A stretch of 64,000 nucleotides of DNA, taken from NCBI RefSeq assembly GCF_015533855.1, contig NZ_AP024154.1, positions 933,001-997,000 on the forward strand, given 5' to 3'. This stretch comes from Echinicola sp. 20G. Lineage in GTDB: Bacteria; Bacteroidota; Bacteroidia; Cytophagales; Cyclobacteriaceae. Made by a program: the position numbers and the translations under genes. This document shows, one piece after another, positions 1-9,360 of this stretch (position 1 is its first letter; every line of letters starts with the position of its first letter). The notes beneath the pieces are model-generated. The model was not told where the DNA came from. It made no database searches and was given only the letters and a program-made list of their open reading frames with translations.

Positions 1-995
1 TCACATAGTTTAACCAACTCCCTCACTTTCTCCACACCATTTATGGCCGTTTCCTCTAGTGTTTCTCCTTCAGTTGCTCCCATCGCTAATGCTATCTGCA
101 CATGCTTATGAATATTGGAAGACATATTGTAGGCCATCACTTCTGGAAGTAGCACTGCATTGGCCAGACCATGCGGTACATGGTACTTTCCTCCTAGAGG
201 ATAACTGAGGGCATGCACTGCTGCAGTATTGACAGGCCCCAAACACAAACCTCCATACATACTGCCCAAAGCCACAGCAGACCGGGCATCCATATCATCG
301 CCTTTTTCATATGCCCTTTTCAAATTACGGCCAATTAAGGCAATTCCCCTCAATGCATAATCATCCACCAGTGGATGACTGAATTTATTGGTATATGCCT
401 CAATACAATGGGAAAGCGCATCTATTCCCGTCTCAGCTGTAATTTTAGGAGGTAATCCTATTGTCAATTCAGGGTCAATGTATGTGGCATCTGGCACAAG
501 ATAGGGACTGATAATTCCCTTTTTCTCCAATGTTGATTCATCCAAAAGAATGGCATTGGGAGAAACTTCACTACCCGTTCCAGAAGTGGTTGGAATGCAC
601 ACCATGTGCGTGCCCCGACCTTTTAACAAATTTATACCTACAAAATCAGATAACTGCCCAGTACTGTCCTGCATGGCAGCCAAAATCTTGGCCAGGTCCA
701 AAACACTTCCTCCCCCAATGCCTACTATACTTTCTGGGTTATAGGCCTTGACTTCTTTCAAATATTCATTGTAAAGATCAAAAGTAGGCTCGCCGTTATC
801 ATATACCGTTACTTTCACCTTTAAACCTGCTTTCTCCATCAGTCGGAGCCCTTCTTCAAACCTGGACACCAAAGGTGCGGCAATCAGAATCCATATTCTA
901 GCTCTGCCAGCCTGAATGGTGTCCTCCACATATTGAGATAAGGCCCCAGTCCCAAACACCAGTTTTTGGGGTTGTAATAAACTAATTGCCCTCAT
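1..995 (-). CDS. Iron-containing alcohol dehydrogenase, 3' end cut by window edge
   Basis: The frame is open from an ATG at 995 to the window edge, giving 331 complete codons, and the C-terminus lies outside. It reads as a group III Fe-dependent alcohol dehydrogenase: an N-terminal Rossmann-like half with the NAD-binding GIGGGSVLDLAK motif, then PTTSGTGSEVSP. All four usual metal ligands are visible: Asp and His in GIDALSHCIEAY, and His residues 14 apart in AVHAL and VPHGLANA. Family members such as FucO reduce lactaldehyde or oxidise small diols and alcohols. Its start overlaps the stop of the upstream symporter gene (ATGA), so the two are translationally coupled. A lactaldehyde-reductase-like role in deoxysugar (rhamnose/fucose) breakdown fits the locus but is inference; maleylacetate-reductase-like or other substrates are possible. 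Confidence 0.88.
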   Translation of the reverse strand, partial: MRAISLLQPQKLVFGTGALSQYVEDTIQAGRARIWILIAAPLVSRFEEGLRLMEKAGLKVKVTVYDNGEPTFDLYNEYLKEVKAYNPESIVGIGGGSVLDLAKILAAMQDSTGQLSDFVGINLLKGRGTHMVCIPTTSGTGSEVSPNAILLDESTLEKKGIISPYLVPDATYIDPELTIGLPPKITAETGIDALSHCIEAYTNKFSHPLVDDYALRGIALIGRNLKRAYEKGDDMDARSAVALGSMYGGLCLGPVNTAAVHALSYPLGGKYHVPHGLANAVLLPEVMAYNMSSNIHKHVQIALAMGATEGETLEETAINGVEKVRELVKLC

Positions 996-2572
996 GAAAA
1001 TTGACTTATTTTTTCCACATTTTTCTTCTCTTTGAAATAACCATAAATGGTCAAATTTGCATCTGCCTTCGGCCGCTTGAAAAACAAACTGGCGATATAT
1101 CCGACGATCAAAACGATCAGGTGACTATAAACTCCCAGCATGTACTTGTGCTGGGAGAAATTGTATTGCCCCAAATCCAACAACAAGCTCTTTTCTCCTC
1201 CTCCAAAACTAATGGGAGTGGAAGTCAATAAGGCATAGGCTGTAAACAACACGCAAACACCAATTCCTATATAAAGGCCTTCCTTATTGGCCCTCCTGCT
1301 TAAAAGGCCCAATAGAAAAATCCCGACTATTCCAGCTGAGAAAATAGCATAAAGGCCAAAGACGGCTCCTAGCACCCCTTCACCTTGCCAAAGCACATAT
1401 AGCACCGCTACAAATGCAGCCGCCAAGCCGGCGATTAGCACCAAAATCCTCCCCACCTTTAACTTTTGGTGGGTACTACAATTGGGATTAAATCGCTTAT
1501 AATAATCTTCTACTCCGACCGCGGCAAGACAGTTCATGTCCGAATCCAAACTGGAGATGGCTGCCGCTGCCAAAGCGGAAAGCACCAAGCCCGTTACCCC
1601 AGGTGGCAATTCCGTCATGATGAAATAAGGGAAAACCGCATCCACGGTAGTTCCTGCAGGTAACGCAGTTCCTGAAATTTGATAAAAAACAAACAGCAAT
1701 GAGCCGATCAACATAAAAAGAGTCCATACTGGAACACTCAAAAACACGCCCAAGTAGGCCGCTTTTTTGGCCTCGTGATCATTTCTGGCTGTAAGGTAGC
1801 GCTGTACGATGGTCTGATCGGTGCCATATTTTTGGATGGCATAAAATATTCCGTTGACCACCATCACGATGAAAGTGAGCTGCGTAAAGTCAATGTCATA
1901 TGGTCCAAAGCCTATTTTTTTCATGTTGATGGCTTCCTCCATGACCCTTTGTGGGCCTCCTTCCGGCACCCATAAAAGAAGGATCAAGCAGAAAACCCCA
2001 CCTCCAATCAACAAAAAACCCTGAATCACATCCATCCAAATCACTGCCTCTATTCCTCCCAATAAAGTCAATACAATGATCACGAAGGTAAGGACACCTA
2101 TTACCATAAAAATATTCACTTCCATCATGCTACTTAAGGCCAAACTTACCAAGTATAAAACGGTTCCCATTTTTGAAAAATGGGTCAGCACAAATGCCAG
2201 AGAACTATACAAGCGAGCAAAAAAACCAAATCTTTTTTCAAAGTACTCATAAGTACTCAAGCCTATCACTCGCCTAAAAAGCGGAACAATTACCCAAATC
2301 ATGCAAACCAAGATGATCGGAACCATTAGCCCTTGCACCAGCAATATCCAATTGGATTTGTAAGCAGCACTCGGATAGGCCAGAAAAGTAACACTACTAA
2401 TCAGCGTAGCAAAAATGGACATACCTATTGCCCAAGATGGAATCCCCCCACCTCCGGCAAAATAATCCTCACTGCTTTTCTGCCTTTTGGAGAAATAAAT
2501 CCCCATGTAAATTGTCCCTAAAATGGAGACAATAATCAGCAGGTAATCGATCCAATGTAATCCTGTTTGCAT
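992..2572 (-). CDS. Sodium:solute symporter (SSS family)
   Basis: This 526-residue integral membrane protein has about 13 hydrophobic segments. The first spans roughly residues 9-26, and residues 40-70 carry the typical SSS signature (DYFAGGGGIPSWAIGMSIFA). The family couples sodium influx to import of sugars, uronic acids or other organic solutes through the inner membrane. It starts with ATG at 2572, about 100 bp after the NAL/DHDPS-family lyase, and its last bases overlap the dehydrogenase start. The order lyase, symporter, dehydrogenase suggests that it brings in a sugar acid or monosaccharide released by the periplasmic glycosidases. A second SSS gene lies at 33303-34796. The two share the same N-terminal signature but belong to different modules. 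The substrate cannot be read from sequence. Confidence 0.9.
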   Translation of the reverse strand: MQTGLHWIDYLLIIVSILGTIYMGIYFSKRQKSSEDYFAGGGGIPSWAIGMSIFATLISSVTFLAYPSAAYKSNWILLVQGLMVPIILVCMIWVIVPLFRRVIGLSTYEYFEKRFGFFARLYSSLAFVLTHFSKMGTVLYLVSLALSSMMEVNIFMVIGVLTFVIIVLTLLGGIEAVIWMDVIQGFLLIGGGVFCLILLLWVPEGGPQRVMEEAINMKKIGFGPYDIDFTQLTFIVMVVNGIFYAIQKYGTDQTIVQRYLTARNDHEAKKAAYLGVFLSVPVWTLFMLIGSLLFVFYQISGTALPAGTTVDAVFPYFIMTELPPGVTGLVLSALAAAAISSLDSDMNCLAAVGVEDYYKRFNPNCSTHQKLKVGRILVLIAGLAAAFVAVLYVLWQGEGVLGAVFGLYAIFSAGIVGIFLLGLLSRRANKEGLYIGIGVCVLFTAYALLTSTPISFGGGEKSLLLDLGQYNFSQHKYMLGVYSHLIVLIVGYIASLFFKRPKADANLTIYGYFKEKKNVEKISQFS

Positions 2573-2675
2573 TTTGGTTATTGGGTTATTTCAAGATTAA
2601 TTTCCTAATATCAACACTTTATCAGCTTGAATATTTACTTCTCCATGACTCTACAAATAGGCTTTGAGCACCTCT

Positions 2676-3587
2676 TTAAGGCTTCTGAACATCATTCATA
2701 AATTCTTTCCAATCCGTCAATACTTCCTCTTCTTCACTTTTGGAGAGACTGGTCAAAGGAGGCTTCATAAATGCTTGACACCATCCTTTTTCCCGCATCA
2801 TTAATTTCAATGCCGCCAGAGACTGCCCAAGGCTTTTACCTCCTTGATAAATTTTGGCCACTTCATCCGTCAACTCTTGGTAATGTAGGGCGCTCGCATC
2901 ATCCCCTTCCTGACTGGCAGCATACAGTGATTTATACATTTCAGGTACAATATTGCCCGTACTGGGTACAATACCATCTGCCCCTGTCCTGAGGCTGTTG
3001 GCAGATTGCGCTCCCCAACCGCAGAAAAACGAAAAATCAGCCCTTTCACGGTATTGGTCAATGGCAGCATGCATTCTACCAATATCCCTTTCAGAATCTT
3101 TTAGTCCCCAGCAATTGTGATGATGACTGATTTCTTCCACTACCGACAAGGGAATGGACATTTGGGTGGTCGCTTTGATATTATACATCATCATGGGCCC
3201 TCCAATTGACTCGGCCAACACTTCAAAGTGCCTTTTCATCTGCTCTGTAGTAAGTATGTAATAAGCAGGCAATGTCGCCACCACCACATCCACTCCCAAT
3301 TCCAAATATTGACGGCCTTTGTTTATTTGCTCAGAGACTGAATTATTGACCACTCCTGCATACACCTGCTGACCTGCTGACTTTGAAGCTAAGGCAGCCT
3401 TGATCATTTCCACACTTTCTTTTTCTGAAAAAGACGCGGACTCCCCGGTAGTGCCCAACACCAAAGGAGAAATGCTGTTTTGAGCAAATTGCTGCATAAT
3501 CTTCGCTACTGCTTCTTGATCAATTTCTCCTTTTGCGGTCAGTGGTGTCACCATGGGAACTACCACTCCTTCATATTTCTTTTTCAT
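2676..3587 (-). CDS. Dihydrodipicolinate synthase / N-acetylneuraminate lyase family protein
   Basis: This is a 303-residue TIM-barrel class I aldolase or dehydratase. Family marks are GTTGES (45-50), the conserved Tyr135 in MYNIKA and the Schiff-base Lys163 in CWGLKDSE. Members act on 2-keto acids: lysine biosynthesis, sialic acid cleavage, 2-keto-3-deoxy sugar acid aldolases and sugar-acid dehydratases. A longer reading from a TTG at 3638 adds 17 residues, but the ATG at 3587 places the family start (MKKKYEGVVVPMVTPL) correctly. It lies 51 bp after the GH78 gene and before the symporter. The context makes a role in breaking down a keto-deoxy sugar acid more likely than lysine synthesis. The actual substrate is unknown. 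Confidence 0.85.
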   Translation of the reverse strand: MKKKYEGVVVPMVTPLTAKGEIDQEAVAKIMQQFAQNSISPLVLGTTGESASFSEKESVEMIKAALASKSAGQQVYAGVVNNSVSEQINKGRQYLELGVDVVVATLPAYYILTTEQMKRHFEVLAESIGGPMMMYNIKATTQMSIPLSVVEEISHHHNCWGLKDSERDIGRMHAAIDQYRERADFSFFCGWGAQSANSLRTGADGIVPSTGNIVPEMYKSLYAASQEGDDASALHYQELTDEVAKIYQGGKSLGQSLAALKLMMREKGWCQAFMKPPLTSLSKSEEEEVLTDWKEFMNDVQKP

Positions 3588-3638
3588 GTTTGAAGACTTT
3601 TGATTTTGGACAAAAGATTTCTGTTTCTCACTGTCCAA

Positions 3639-6467
3639 CTACTTCACTACTATTTCATATTCCCCAGATCCAAGTTTATAGACTGGAAAGGAACCATACT
3701 GATTTTCATTTACCAAAACATCTTTCTCGGGTTTACGACCATTGATCAATACTTCATCAGGATTCTCCACAGGCAATACCACTGTCGCACTCGTATTTAC
3801 AGGTATCGTGAAGTGAAAAGTCCCCACGCCATTTTCTCTTGTCCATTCCGAGACAATTTTACCATACCTGCTTTCATAGGACGCTTTTACAAATTCCAAA
3901 TCCCCTACCCAATTTGGCTTCAGGTAAAAATGCTTAAACCCTGGGTTTTCTGTATCCGGTTGTATCCCGGCCAAATCCCTATAAAACCATTCTTCGATCT
4001 GTCCCATCATAAAATGGTTCCAGCTGTTTCCCTTTCTGGGATCCCACTGTTCCGTCAAAGTGGTCAAGCCAAACTTGATCTGAAAACCGTAACCAGGCGC
4101 ATCATAGTGATTGTGCATTTCGTACATTAGCTCGTTCAGTCCATTCCTGGCCAAAGTCTGGTATAAATAGCGATTGCCCACATCTCCAGTAGTCAATCGA
4201 TAACCGTGCTCTTTAATATCTTTGACCAAATTGTCCAAAACGGCTTCTTTTCTGCTTGGATCAACGATGTCCATAAACACTGGTACCGCATTTGAAAATT
4301 GACTACCAGTACCATATTGATTGGTTGCTGGGTCAAAGAATTCCGCATTAAAGGCATCTTTTACTGCTGATTCCAATGTTTGATACTTCTCAAAATCATC
4401 ACTTTGCTGAAGCATTGCAGCAGCCTTTTTTACCAGGCTAATCCCCAAATAATAATGAGATGTCGCGGAAAGTGCTATTGGGCTATTTTTTGAATATCCT
4501 GCCGCATGCTCTCCATAGTCATACCAATCCCCCAAACCATGAGAAACAATATGGTGCTCAGCCGTCGTGCCCAAATAGTCTATATAACGCTTCATTGTCG
4601 GATAATACTTTGCAATCAATGAACTATCTCCATAGTATTCATAATACATCCAAGGCAAAACCACACACGCCACTCCCCATTCTGGTGAATCCGTAAAATC
4701 ACCCCCAAAAACCACATATTCCGGGGCAATGCTGGGCACAAGTCCATTATCCCTTTGCGCATCTGCCATGTCCTGCATAACCTTGGGCACCAACTGGCCT
4801 AAATCATAATTATAAAACAAACCGGGACCATTTAAGTAAGTCTCTTCCAACCACCCTAGCTTCTCCCGATGCGGACAGTCAGTAAAGACACTTTGCATAT
4901 TGCTTTTGATGGCATTATTGATCAACCAATGTGTTTGGTTGAAGATCTCATTGGAACTCTCAAAAGAGCCTTTTTCCTCGGCCTTGTTGTAAATAAAATT
5001 GGATTTGATTTCAGTAATGCTGGGTCTGCCTTCCTGCTGATCTTGGCCAGGCAAATTGATATTCTCCACTTGGATATATTGATAACCATAATAGCTGAAT
5101 TTAGGCTGCCAGGATTCTTCGACCTCCCCTTTTAGGGTGTAGGTGTAATAGTGTGGGCCACCTGTCCTGCCCTGTCCCACCATTCCACTTTCCTTCAAAT
5201 GCTCGCCCACGACGAGCTTTACGGTTTGTCCTTTTTTCCCTTTTACCTTGATGGAAGGGAACCCTGCCAAATTTTGTCCCATATCCAACACATAAACATT
5301 CTCTGCTGGTTCGGAAACTGATTTGACATCAAATTGCTGTTGAATGCCAACCGAAGGCGCCAATTGTGGCTTTAGAGATCCCAAAGGGGCTTTTTGGATG
5401 ACCACCGGATTCCAATCTTTCTCGGAAAATCCAGCTTGATTCCAGCCTTCTTGCTCTCTATTGGCATCATAGTCTTCACCCCCAAAGATACAATTGAAGG
5501 TGATCGGACTCTCTGTCCACTTCCAAGTTTCATCAGAGGCTACTACTTGGGTTTCTCCATTCTCAAACTCCAGCTTCAAGTTAAAAAACAAGGTAGGTGG
5601 TCCAAAGCTGATCAAAAATTTAGCGTACCTGTCTCCTGATACATTGTACATTCCATTTCCCAACACCACTCCGACTGCATTCTCTCCCTTTTTAATCCTC
5701 TCCGTGACATCATAGGTATTGTAGTAAACGGTCTTGTCATAATCCGACCAAAGCGGTGCAAATTCACTAATCCCCACCTTTTCACCATTTAAAATCAACT
5801 CATAGTGGCCCAAGCCACTGATGTATACCGTGGCCTTCTTTATCTCTTGCAGGGGCTTGAAAGCCTTTCTTAGCTGAATACTTTGCTTGGCCAATGGGTC
5901 CACATGACTCCATTTCTCCTTATTTTCTTCCCTTCGCATATCAGGTTCATGAAAATTTCTTCCGCTTGGCAACCCACTATCTTCGCGCGTAATGGCACCA
6001 ATCCATTTGGACTGTTCCTCCAAGTCACTAGGTGCCATCTCAAAAAAGGCTAATTGACTCCATTCTGATTCATTTCCGGCTTCATTCCAGACTTTTACTT
6101 TCCAAAAATAACGTTGTCCTCCAATCAGTGGTGCTCCCTGGTAAGCGACCATCTGGCTTTGGTTACTATCTACTTTTCCTGAGTCCCAAACTGCTGTCTC
6201 TTCACTGCCCTCCGATGAATGATACACCACCACCTGATAGGCCGATTGCTTTGCCCCTAGTTCTTTGGAGGATAATTTCCAGCTTAGCCTTGGGGCAACT
6301 ATGTCAAGTCCCAAAGGTTGATGCATCATTTCTACTGTAACATCCACCACTTTGAGTCCTGTGGCCACAGGATCTGGTCCACAACCAAAAATCAACAGAC
6401 AAAACAACAGCAAACTCAATGCTGGTGTAAAATAAGACTGTTTATGATTGATAGAAAAAGTATTCAT
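3639..6467 (-). CDS. Alpha-L-rhamnosidase, GH78 family, lipoprotein
   Basis: This 942-residue enzyme removes terminal alpha-L-rhamnose. The N-terminus is a lipoprotein signal with a lipobox ending at Cys29 (LLIFGC), so it should be membrane-anchored, in the periplasm or at the surface. A beta-sandwich N-terminal region including a fibronectin-like segment (about 40-145) is followed by the rhamnosidase N domain and the (alpha/alpha)6 catalytic barrel. The GH78 signature DCPHREKLGW begins at residue 530 and carries the putative general acid Glu. TEQWDP (Glu806) lies in the region of the second catalytic Glu. The length is normal for the family. It sits between the sialidase-fold gene (16 bp) and the keto-acid lyase gene (51 bp), in an apparent operon. 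Rhamnogalacturonan side chains or backbone ends are the expected substrates. Confidence 0.92.
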   Translation of the reverse strand: MNTFSINHKQSYFTPALSLLLFCLLIFGCGPDPVATGLKVVDVTVEMMHQPLGLDIVAPRLSWKLSSKELGAKQSAYQVVVYHSSEGSEETAVWDSGKVDSNQSQMVAYQGAPLIGGQRYFWKVKVWNEAGNESEWSQLAFFEMAPSDLEEQSKWIGAITREDSGLPSGRNFHEPDMRREENKEKWSHVDPLAKQSIQLRKAFKPLQEIKKATVYISGLGHYELILNGEKVGISEFAPLWSDYDKTVYYNTYDVTERIKKGENAVGVVLGNGMYNVSGDRYAKFLISFGPPTLFFNLKLEFENGETQVVASDETWKWTESPITFNCIFGGEDYDANREQEGWNQAGFSEKDWNPVVIQKAPLGSLKPQLAPSVGIQQQFDVKSVSEPAENVYVLDMGQNLAGFPSIKVKGKKGQTVKLVVGEHLKESGMVGQGRTGGPHYYTYTLKGEVEESWQPKFSYYGYQYIQVENINLPGQDQQEGRPSITEIKSNFIYNKAEEKGSFESSNEIFNQTHWLINNAIKSNMQSVFTDCPHREKLGWLEETYLNGPGLFYNYDLGQLVPKVMQDMADAQRDNGLVPSIAPEYVVFGGDFTDSPEWGVACVVLPWMYYEYYGDSSLIAKYYPTMKRYIDYLGTTAEHHIVSHGLGDWYDYGEHAAGYSKNSPIALSATSHYYLGISLVKKAAAMLQQSDDFEKYQTLESAVKDAFNAEFFDPATNQYGTGSQFSNAVPVFMDIVDPSRKEAVLDNLVKDIKEHGYRLTTGDVGNRYLYQTLARNGLNELMYEMHNHYDAPGYGFQIKFGLTTLTEQWDPRKGNSWNHFMMGQIEEWFYRDLAGIQPDTENPGFKHFYLKPNWVGDLEFVKASYESRYGKIVSEWTRENGVGTFHFTIPVNTSATVVLPVENPDEVLINGRKPEKDVLVNENQYGSFPVYKLGSGEYEIVVK

Positions 6468-6483
6468 TTACGTAATTATTAGC

Positions 6484-8412
6484 TTAATAAGTAACTAAAG
6501 ATTTCAAATAATAAACCGCTTCCTTCACCGCTTCTCCAGCATTTTCCAAATCATAGTCCTGATCTGTAGGCGTCTCTGCATTCGGAAAGTAACGCTGGGT
6601 TCCCGTTCTGAAAACAATCCGTTCCATTGCATCCAAGGGTGCAAAGAATAATTTGGGACCTTTTTCCTGACCATTTACCTTAATTTGGTAAAACCGTGTC
6701 TCTACATTCAAATCTAACTCCACATGATAAGTATTACCTTTTTCATAGGCCAGCAGTGTATTCATCCGATAACCTGCTCGTGTTTTGAAAAGTCCATCTT
6801 CATCAAAAATCAGTTGGACCCCTGGCCTTCCTTTGCTGTCCTGAATTTCTATTTGAAGCTTGCCGTAATCTGCTTGCTGGGCTGACACGGTAAACTCCAC
6901 ATGCAATTGTTTACTTGAAGGGATGATCCTTTGTGCTTTGGCATAATCGAACGGATCTTGATCGTACAGCACCAAATACTTTTTGCCATCAATCTTTTCA
7001 ATGCCAGTTTTTGCCCATTGTGGGCTGTAAGTATTCCAAAAATCCACTTCCTTACCTTCTGGCATCACATCAAAGACATCGTTCGCATGTCCCACCGCTT
7101 CTGCTGTGATGGGTGTTGGCACGGAAGCCACCCAGATGTCCTCTTTATTGACACTATAGGTCAGCCACATTTTACCGTCAGGCGGCATGCCATTTCCTTC
7201 CAAAATTCCCCTGACATATTGCGGGCCATAGGACTTGTAGTTTCCCCCATACCGCATCGCGGTGATTTCACCATGGACCAAAAATAGGTTGTCATAGTCA
7301 GTGCCATCTTTACTACTTGAGACAGCCAATGGCCAACGGTATTCAGAGGGATTATAGACCAGGGCATAAGCACCATCTGCGGTACGCTGACCCCATATTT
7401 TTGCATTTGAATTTACCACCCCAGGTGCTCTTAAAGGGTTGTATTCCCAAGTTTTTCCTCCGTCATGACTGATGCTGGTCAAGGCATGCTTCCACAAACC
7501 AACTACCCTGCCATCAGGAAGATGATAGTAACTAAAAGCTTTATATTGCTTTTTTAGTGGGATTAGAGGATCATCCCTGTCCGCTTCCTCCACCCACTGC
7601 TGCATCATCAATGGCTTGCTGAGCAACTCATCACAAGCCTTTACAAAGGCTTTGTCCTTGCTGGATTTATAAAATGGATAAGTGGTGTTCTTTTCTTCCC
7701 AACCGTGATTGTATCGAATAAAATGGATCGGTCCGAAACTGCCATCTTCTTTAATTTCCCTGATCACACGACCGATGCCATTGCCATCATTTGGACCATC
7801 ATGTGCATCCAAGGCAATGCCATAATAGGCCAAGGCCAACAGCTTCCCATTTTCTGCTACATAAAAACCCATCCTCTGATGCATCACTGCATCTAAGTCT
7901 TTGGCAACGCCCTCCTGACCTTCTTTGGTTGTACCGTCTGGAATTCGGTATGGAGGAAAAATCACTTCCGGTTTGGTCCACTCTTTCCCATCAGAAGATG
8001 TTTGGAGCAAGGTTTGGCTCGGAGCAATATGTTCTCCCACAGGATCACTCAGATACTCCAAATAAAATTTCCCCTTCCAATAAGCCAACATGGGCGCATG
8101 GTTGTAGGTCCATCCAAAACCATCTCCTTTTTCGGGATATTCCCGATTGGCCCGCATGGTCTGTACTGCATGCACACCAATGGCTGGCTGTAACTGCCCA
8201 TGATGATAATCCACTCGTGACAAGGTACTCCCACTATAATGGAGTGTATCTTGAGCCTCCACCTGAGTAGGCAAACTAAAAATGGTGTAAAGTAAAACAC
8301 AGTATAGCGTCGGAAACTTAATTTTGATTCCTCTCCAGCTCAGCTGACGCGGCAGCCATATTTCCATATTTCCCTTTAGCGCTTTACTCATTAATCTATC
8401 TATACTGTCCAT
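6484..8412 (-). CDS. Secreted sialidase-fold (BNR/Asp-box) beta-propeller protein of unknown specificity
   Basis: The 642-residue product has a long basic N-terminus, then a hydrophobic stretch (36-49) ending VEAQ, so cleavage near residue 54 is likely. A start at Met16 is also possible. The central part looks like a sialidase-type propeller: Asp-box-like turns occur at 138-145 (TSSDGKEW) and 314-322 (ISHDGGKTW). Residues about 495-620 resemble a laminin-G/concanavalin-like beta-sandwich. It starts 3 bp after the GH43-like gene and ends 16 bp before GH78, which suggests co-transcription. Candidate activities are exo-glycosidase or lyase on pectin side chains. Sialidase-fold families GH33 (which includes enzymes releasing Kdo/Dha from rhamnogalacturonan II) and GH145/PL27 should be tested. 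I cannot identify catalytic residues, so the function is open. Confidence 0.7.
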   Translation of the reverse strand: MDSIDRLMSKALKGNMEIWLPRQLSWRGIKIKFPTLYCVLLYTIFSLPTQVEAQDTLHYSGSTLSRVDYHHGQLQPAIGVHAVQTMRANREYPEKGDGFGWTYNHAPMLAYWKGKFYLEYLSDPVGEHIAPSQTLLQTSSDGKEWTKPEVIFPPYRIPDGTTKEGQEGVAKDLDAVMHQRMGFYVAENGKLLALAYYGIALDAHDGPNDGNGIGRVIREIKEDGSFGPIHFIRYNHGWEEKNTTYPFYKSSKDKAFVKACDELLSKPLMMQQWVEEADRDDPLIPLKKQYKAFSYYHLPDGRVVGLWKHALTSISHDGGKTWEYNPLRAPGVVNSNAKIWGQRTADGAYALVYNPSEYRWPLAVSSSKDGTDYDNLFLVHGEITAMRYGGNYKSYGPQYVRGILEGNGMPPDGKMWLTYSVNKEDIWVASVPTPITAEAVGHANDVFDVMPEGKEVDFWNTYSPQWAKTGIEKIDGKKYLVLYDQDPFDYAKAQRIIPSSKQLHVEFTVSAQQADYGKLQIEIQDSKGRPGVQLIFDEDGLFKTRAGYRMNTLLAYEKGNTYHVELDLNVETRFYQIKVNGQEKGPKLFFAPLDAMERIVFRTGTQRYFPNAETPTDQDYDLENAGEAVKEAVYYLKSLVTY

Positions 8413-8415
8413 CTG

Positions 8416-9360
8416 TTATTTCTTTTTCGCTTCATCCTTTAGTTCATTCAAAATTTCTTCTGAAATGGTACTGATAGTGCCATGCTTGTGACCTTCGGGC
8501 AGGCTGATTTTTTCGTCTATATTGCTGAAAGACATAAAATCATTAGTGCTTACTGCCTGGTAGGTTTTTGCTCCATAGCTGTCAAAATAAATCAACCATT
8601 GGTCGCCATGATGAAGTACCGTTGGTCCTTCCGTAAGAAAATCTGAAAAAGGCTCGGAAATATTTTCCCAAGGTCCTACTGGGGACTCACCAAATGCCAC
8701 TTTAATATTTCTGTTAGGTCGGGTGTTATCCTTTAAGACCAAAACATAATCATTTGATGCGCGCTTTACGATCACCGCATCTATGACGCTGAATCCAGGT
8801 TCCAAAAAAAGTTTGGTAGGGCTAAATTCCTTAAAATCCTTGGTCGTCGTGTAATACATGCGGTGGTTGTTACGCTCTTCTTCTTCCCCCTTCTCAAATC
8901 GAAAAGGAATGGTGGAAGCCCAAATAATGATGTACTGATCTTCCTCATCATCATAAAATATTTCTGGTGCCCACACATTGACCACTTCTGGCTCATGTGC
9001 CATCACGGGAATAAACTCTTGATTAGACCAATGAACAAAATCCTTAGTGCTGGCGTATCCGAATCCATTTCCACCTTTCCAATCAGTTGTCCAAACCATA
9101 TGGTAAGTATCTTCTGGTCCTTTGACAACAGAAGGGTCTCGCATGATCTGGCTTTTTCCAACAGCTGGTGGAAGATAAGGGCCTCCCAAGTCCTCCCAAT
9201 GATAACCATCTTCACTATAAGCTAAATAAAGTCCTTCATCTGCAGGCTCTCTGAAAGAGGTAAAAATATAATACTCCTTTTCACTTTTACAGCTTATAAA
9301 AATGGTAATTGTCCATAGTAGCAATAAGAGGGTTCGGCTATTTACTTTTCTACTATTCAT
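8416..9360 (-). CDS. GH43-like five-bladed beta-propeller glycosidase, lipoprotein
   Basis: The 314-residue protein begins with a lipoprotein signal whose lipobox ends at Cys24 (FISC). The rest is a single five-bladed propeller. Three acidic residues sit where GH43/clan F enzymes place theirs: Asp75 in RDPSVV, Asp194 in VIDAVIV and Glu244 in TEGPTV. The VWAPEIFYD motif (129-137) is also typical. GH43 enzymes release arabinose, xylose or galactose from plant polysaccharides. At about 290 mature residues it is a compact member with no accessory domain. Related families such as GH117 are alternatives. Its first 8 bp overlap the end of the GH28 gene, and the sialidase-fold gene follows after 3 bp, so the three are translationally linked. 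Confidence 0.8.
   Translation of the reverse strand: MNSRKVNSRTLLLLLWTITIFISCKSEKEYYIFTSFREPADEGLYLAYSEDGYHWEDLGGPYLPPAVGKSQIMRDPSVVKGPEDTYHMVWTTDWKGGNGFGYASTKDFVHWSNQEFIPVMAHEPEVVNVWAPEIFYDDEEDQYIIIWASTIPFRFEKGEEEERNNHRMYYTTTKDFKEFSPTKLFLEPGFSVIDAVIVKRASNDYVLVLKDNTRPNRNIKVAFGESPVGPWENISEPFSDFLTEGPTVLHHGDQWLIYFDSYGAKTYQAVSTNDFMSFSNIDEKISLPEGHKHGTISTISEEILNELKDEAKKK

Noticed and set aside
2676..3587. True dapA (lysine biosynthesis)
   Set aside because: Two such genes lie inside pectin operons with symporters and sugar enzymes, and no lysine pathway gene is nearby. A sugar-acid lyase is more likely.
3600..4130. 176-codon open frame on the plus strand
   Set aside because: It is antisense to the GH78 gene. 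The translation is an unlikely mix of aromatic and basic residues without any motif.
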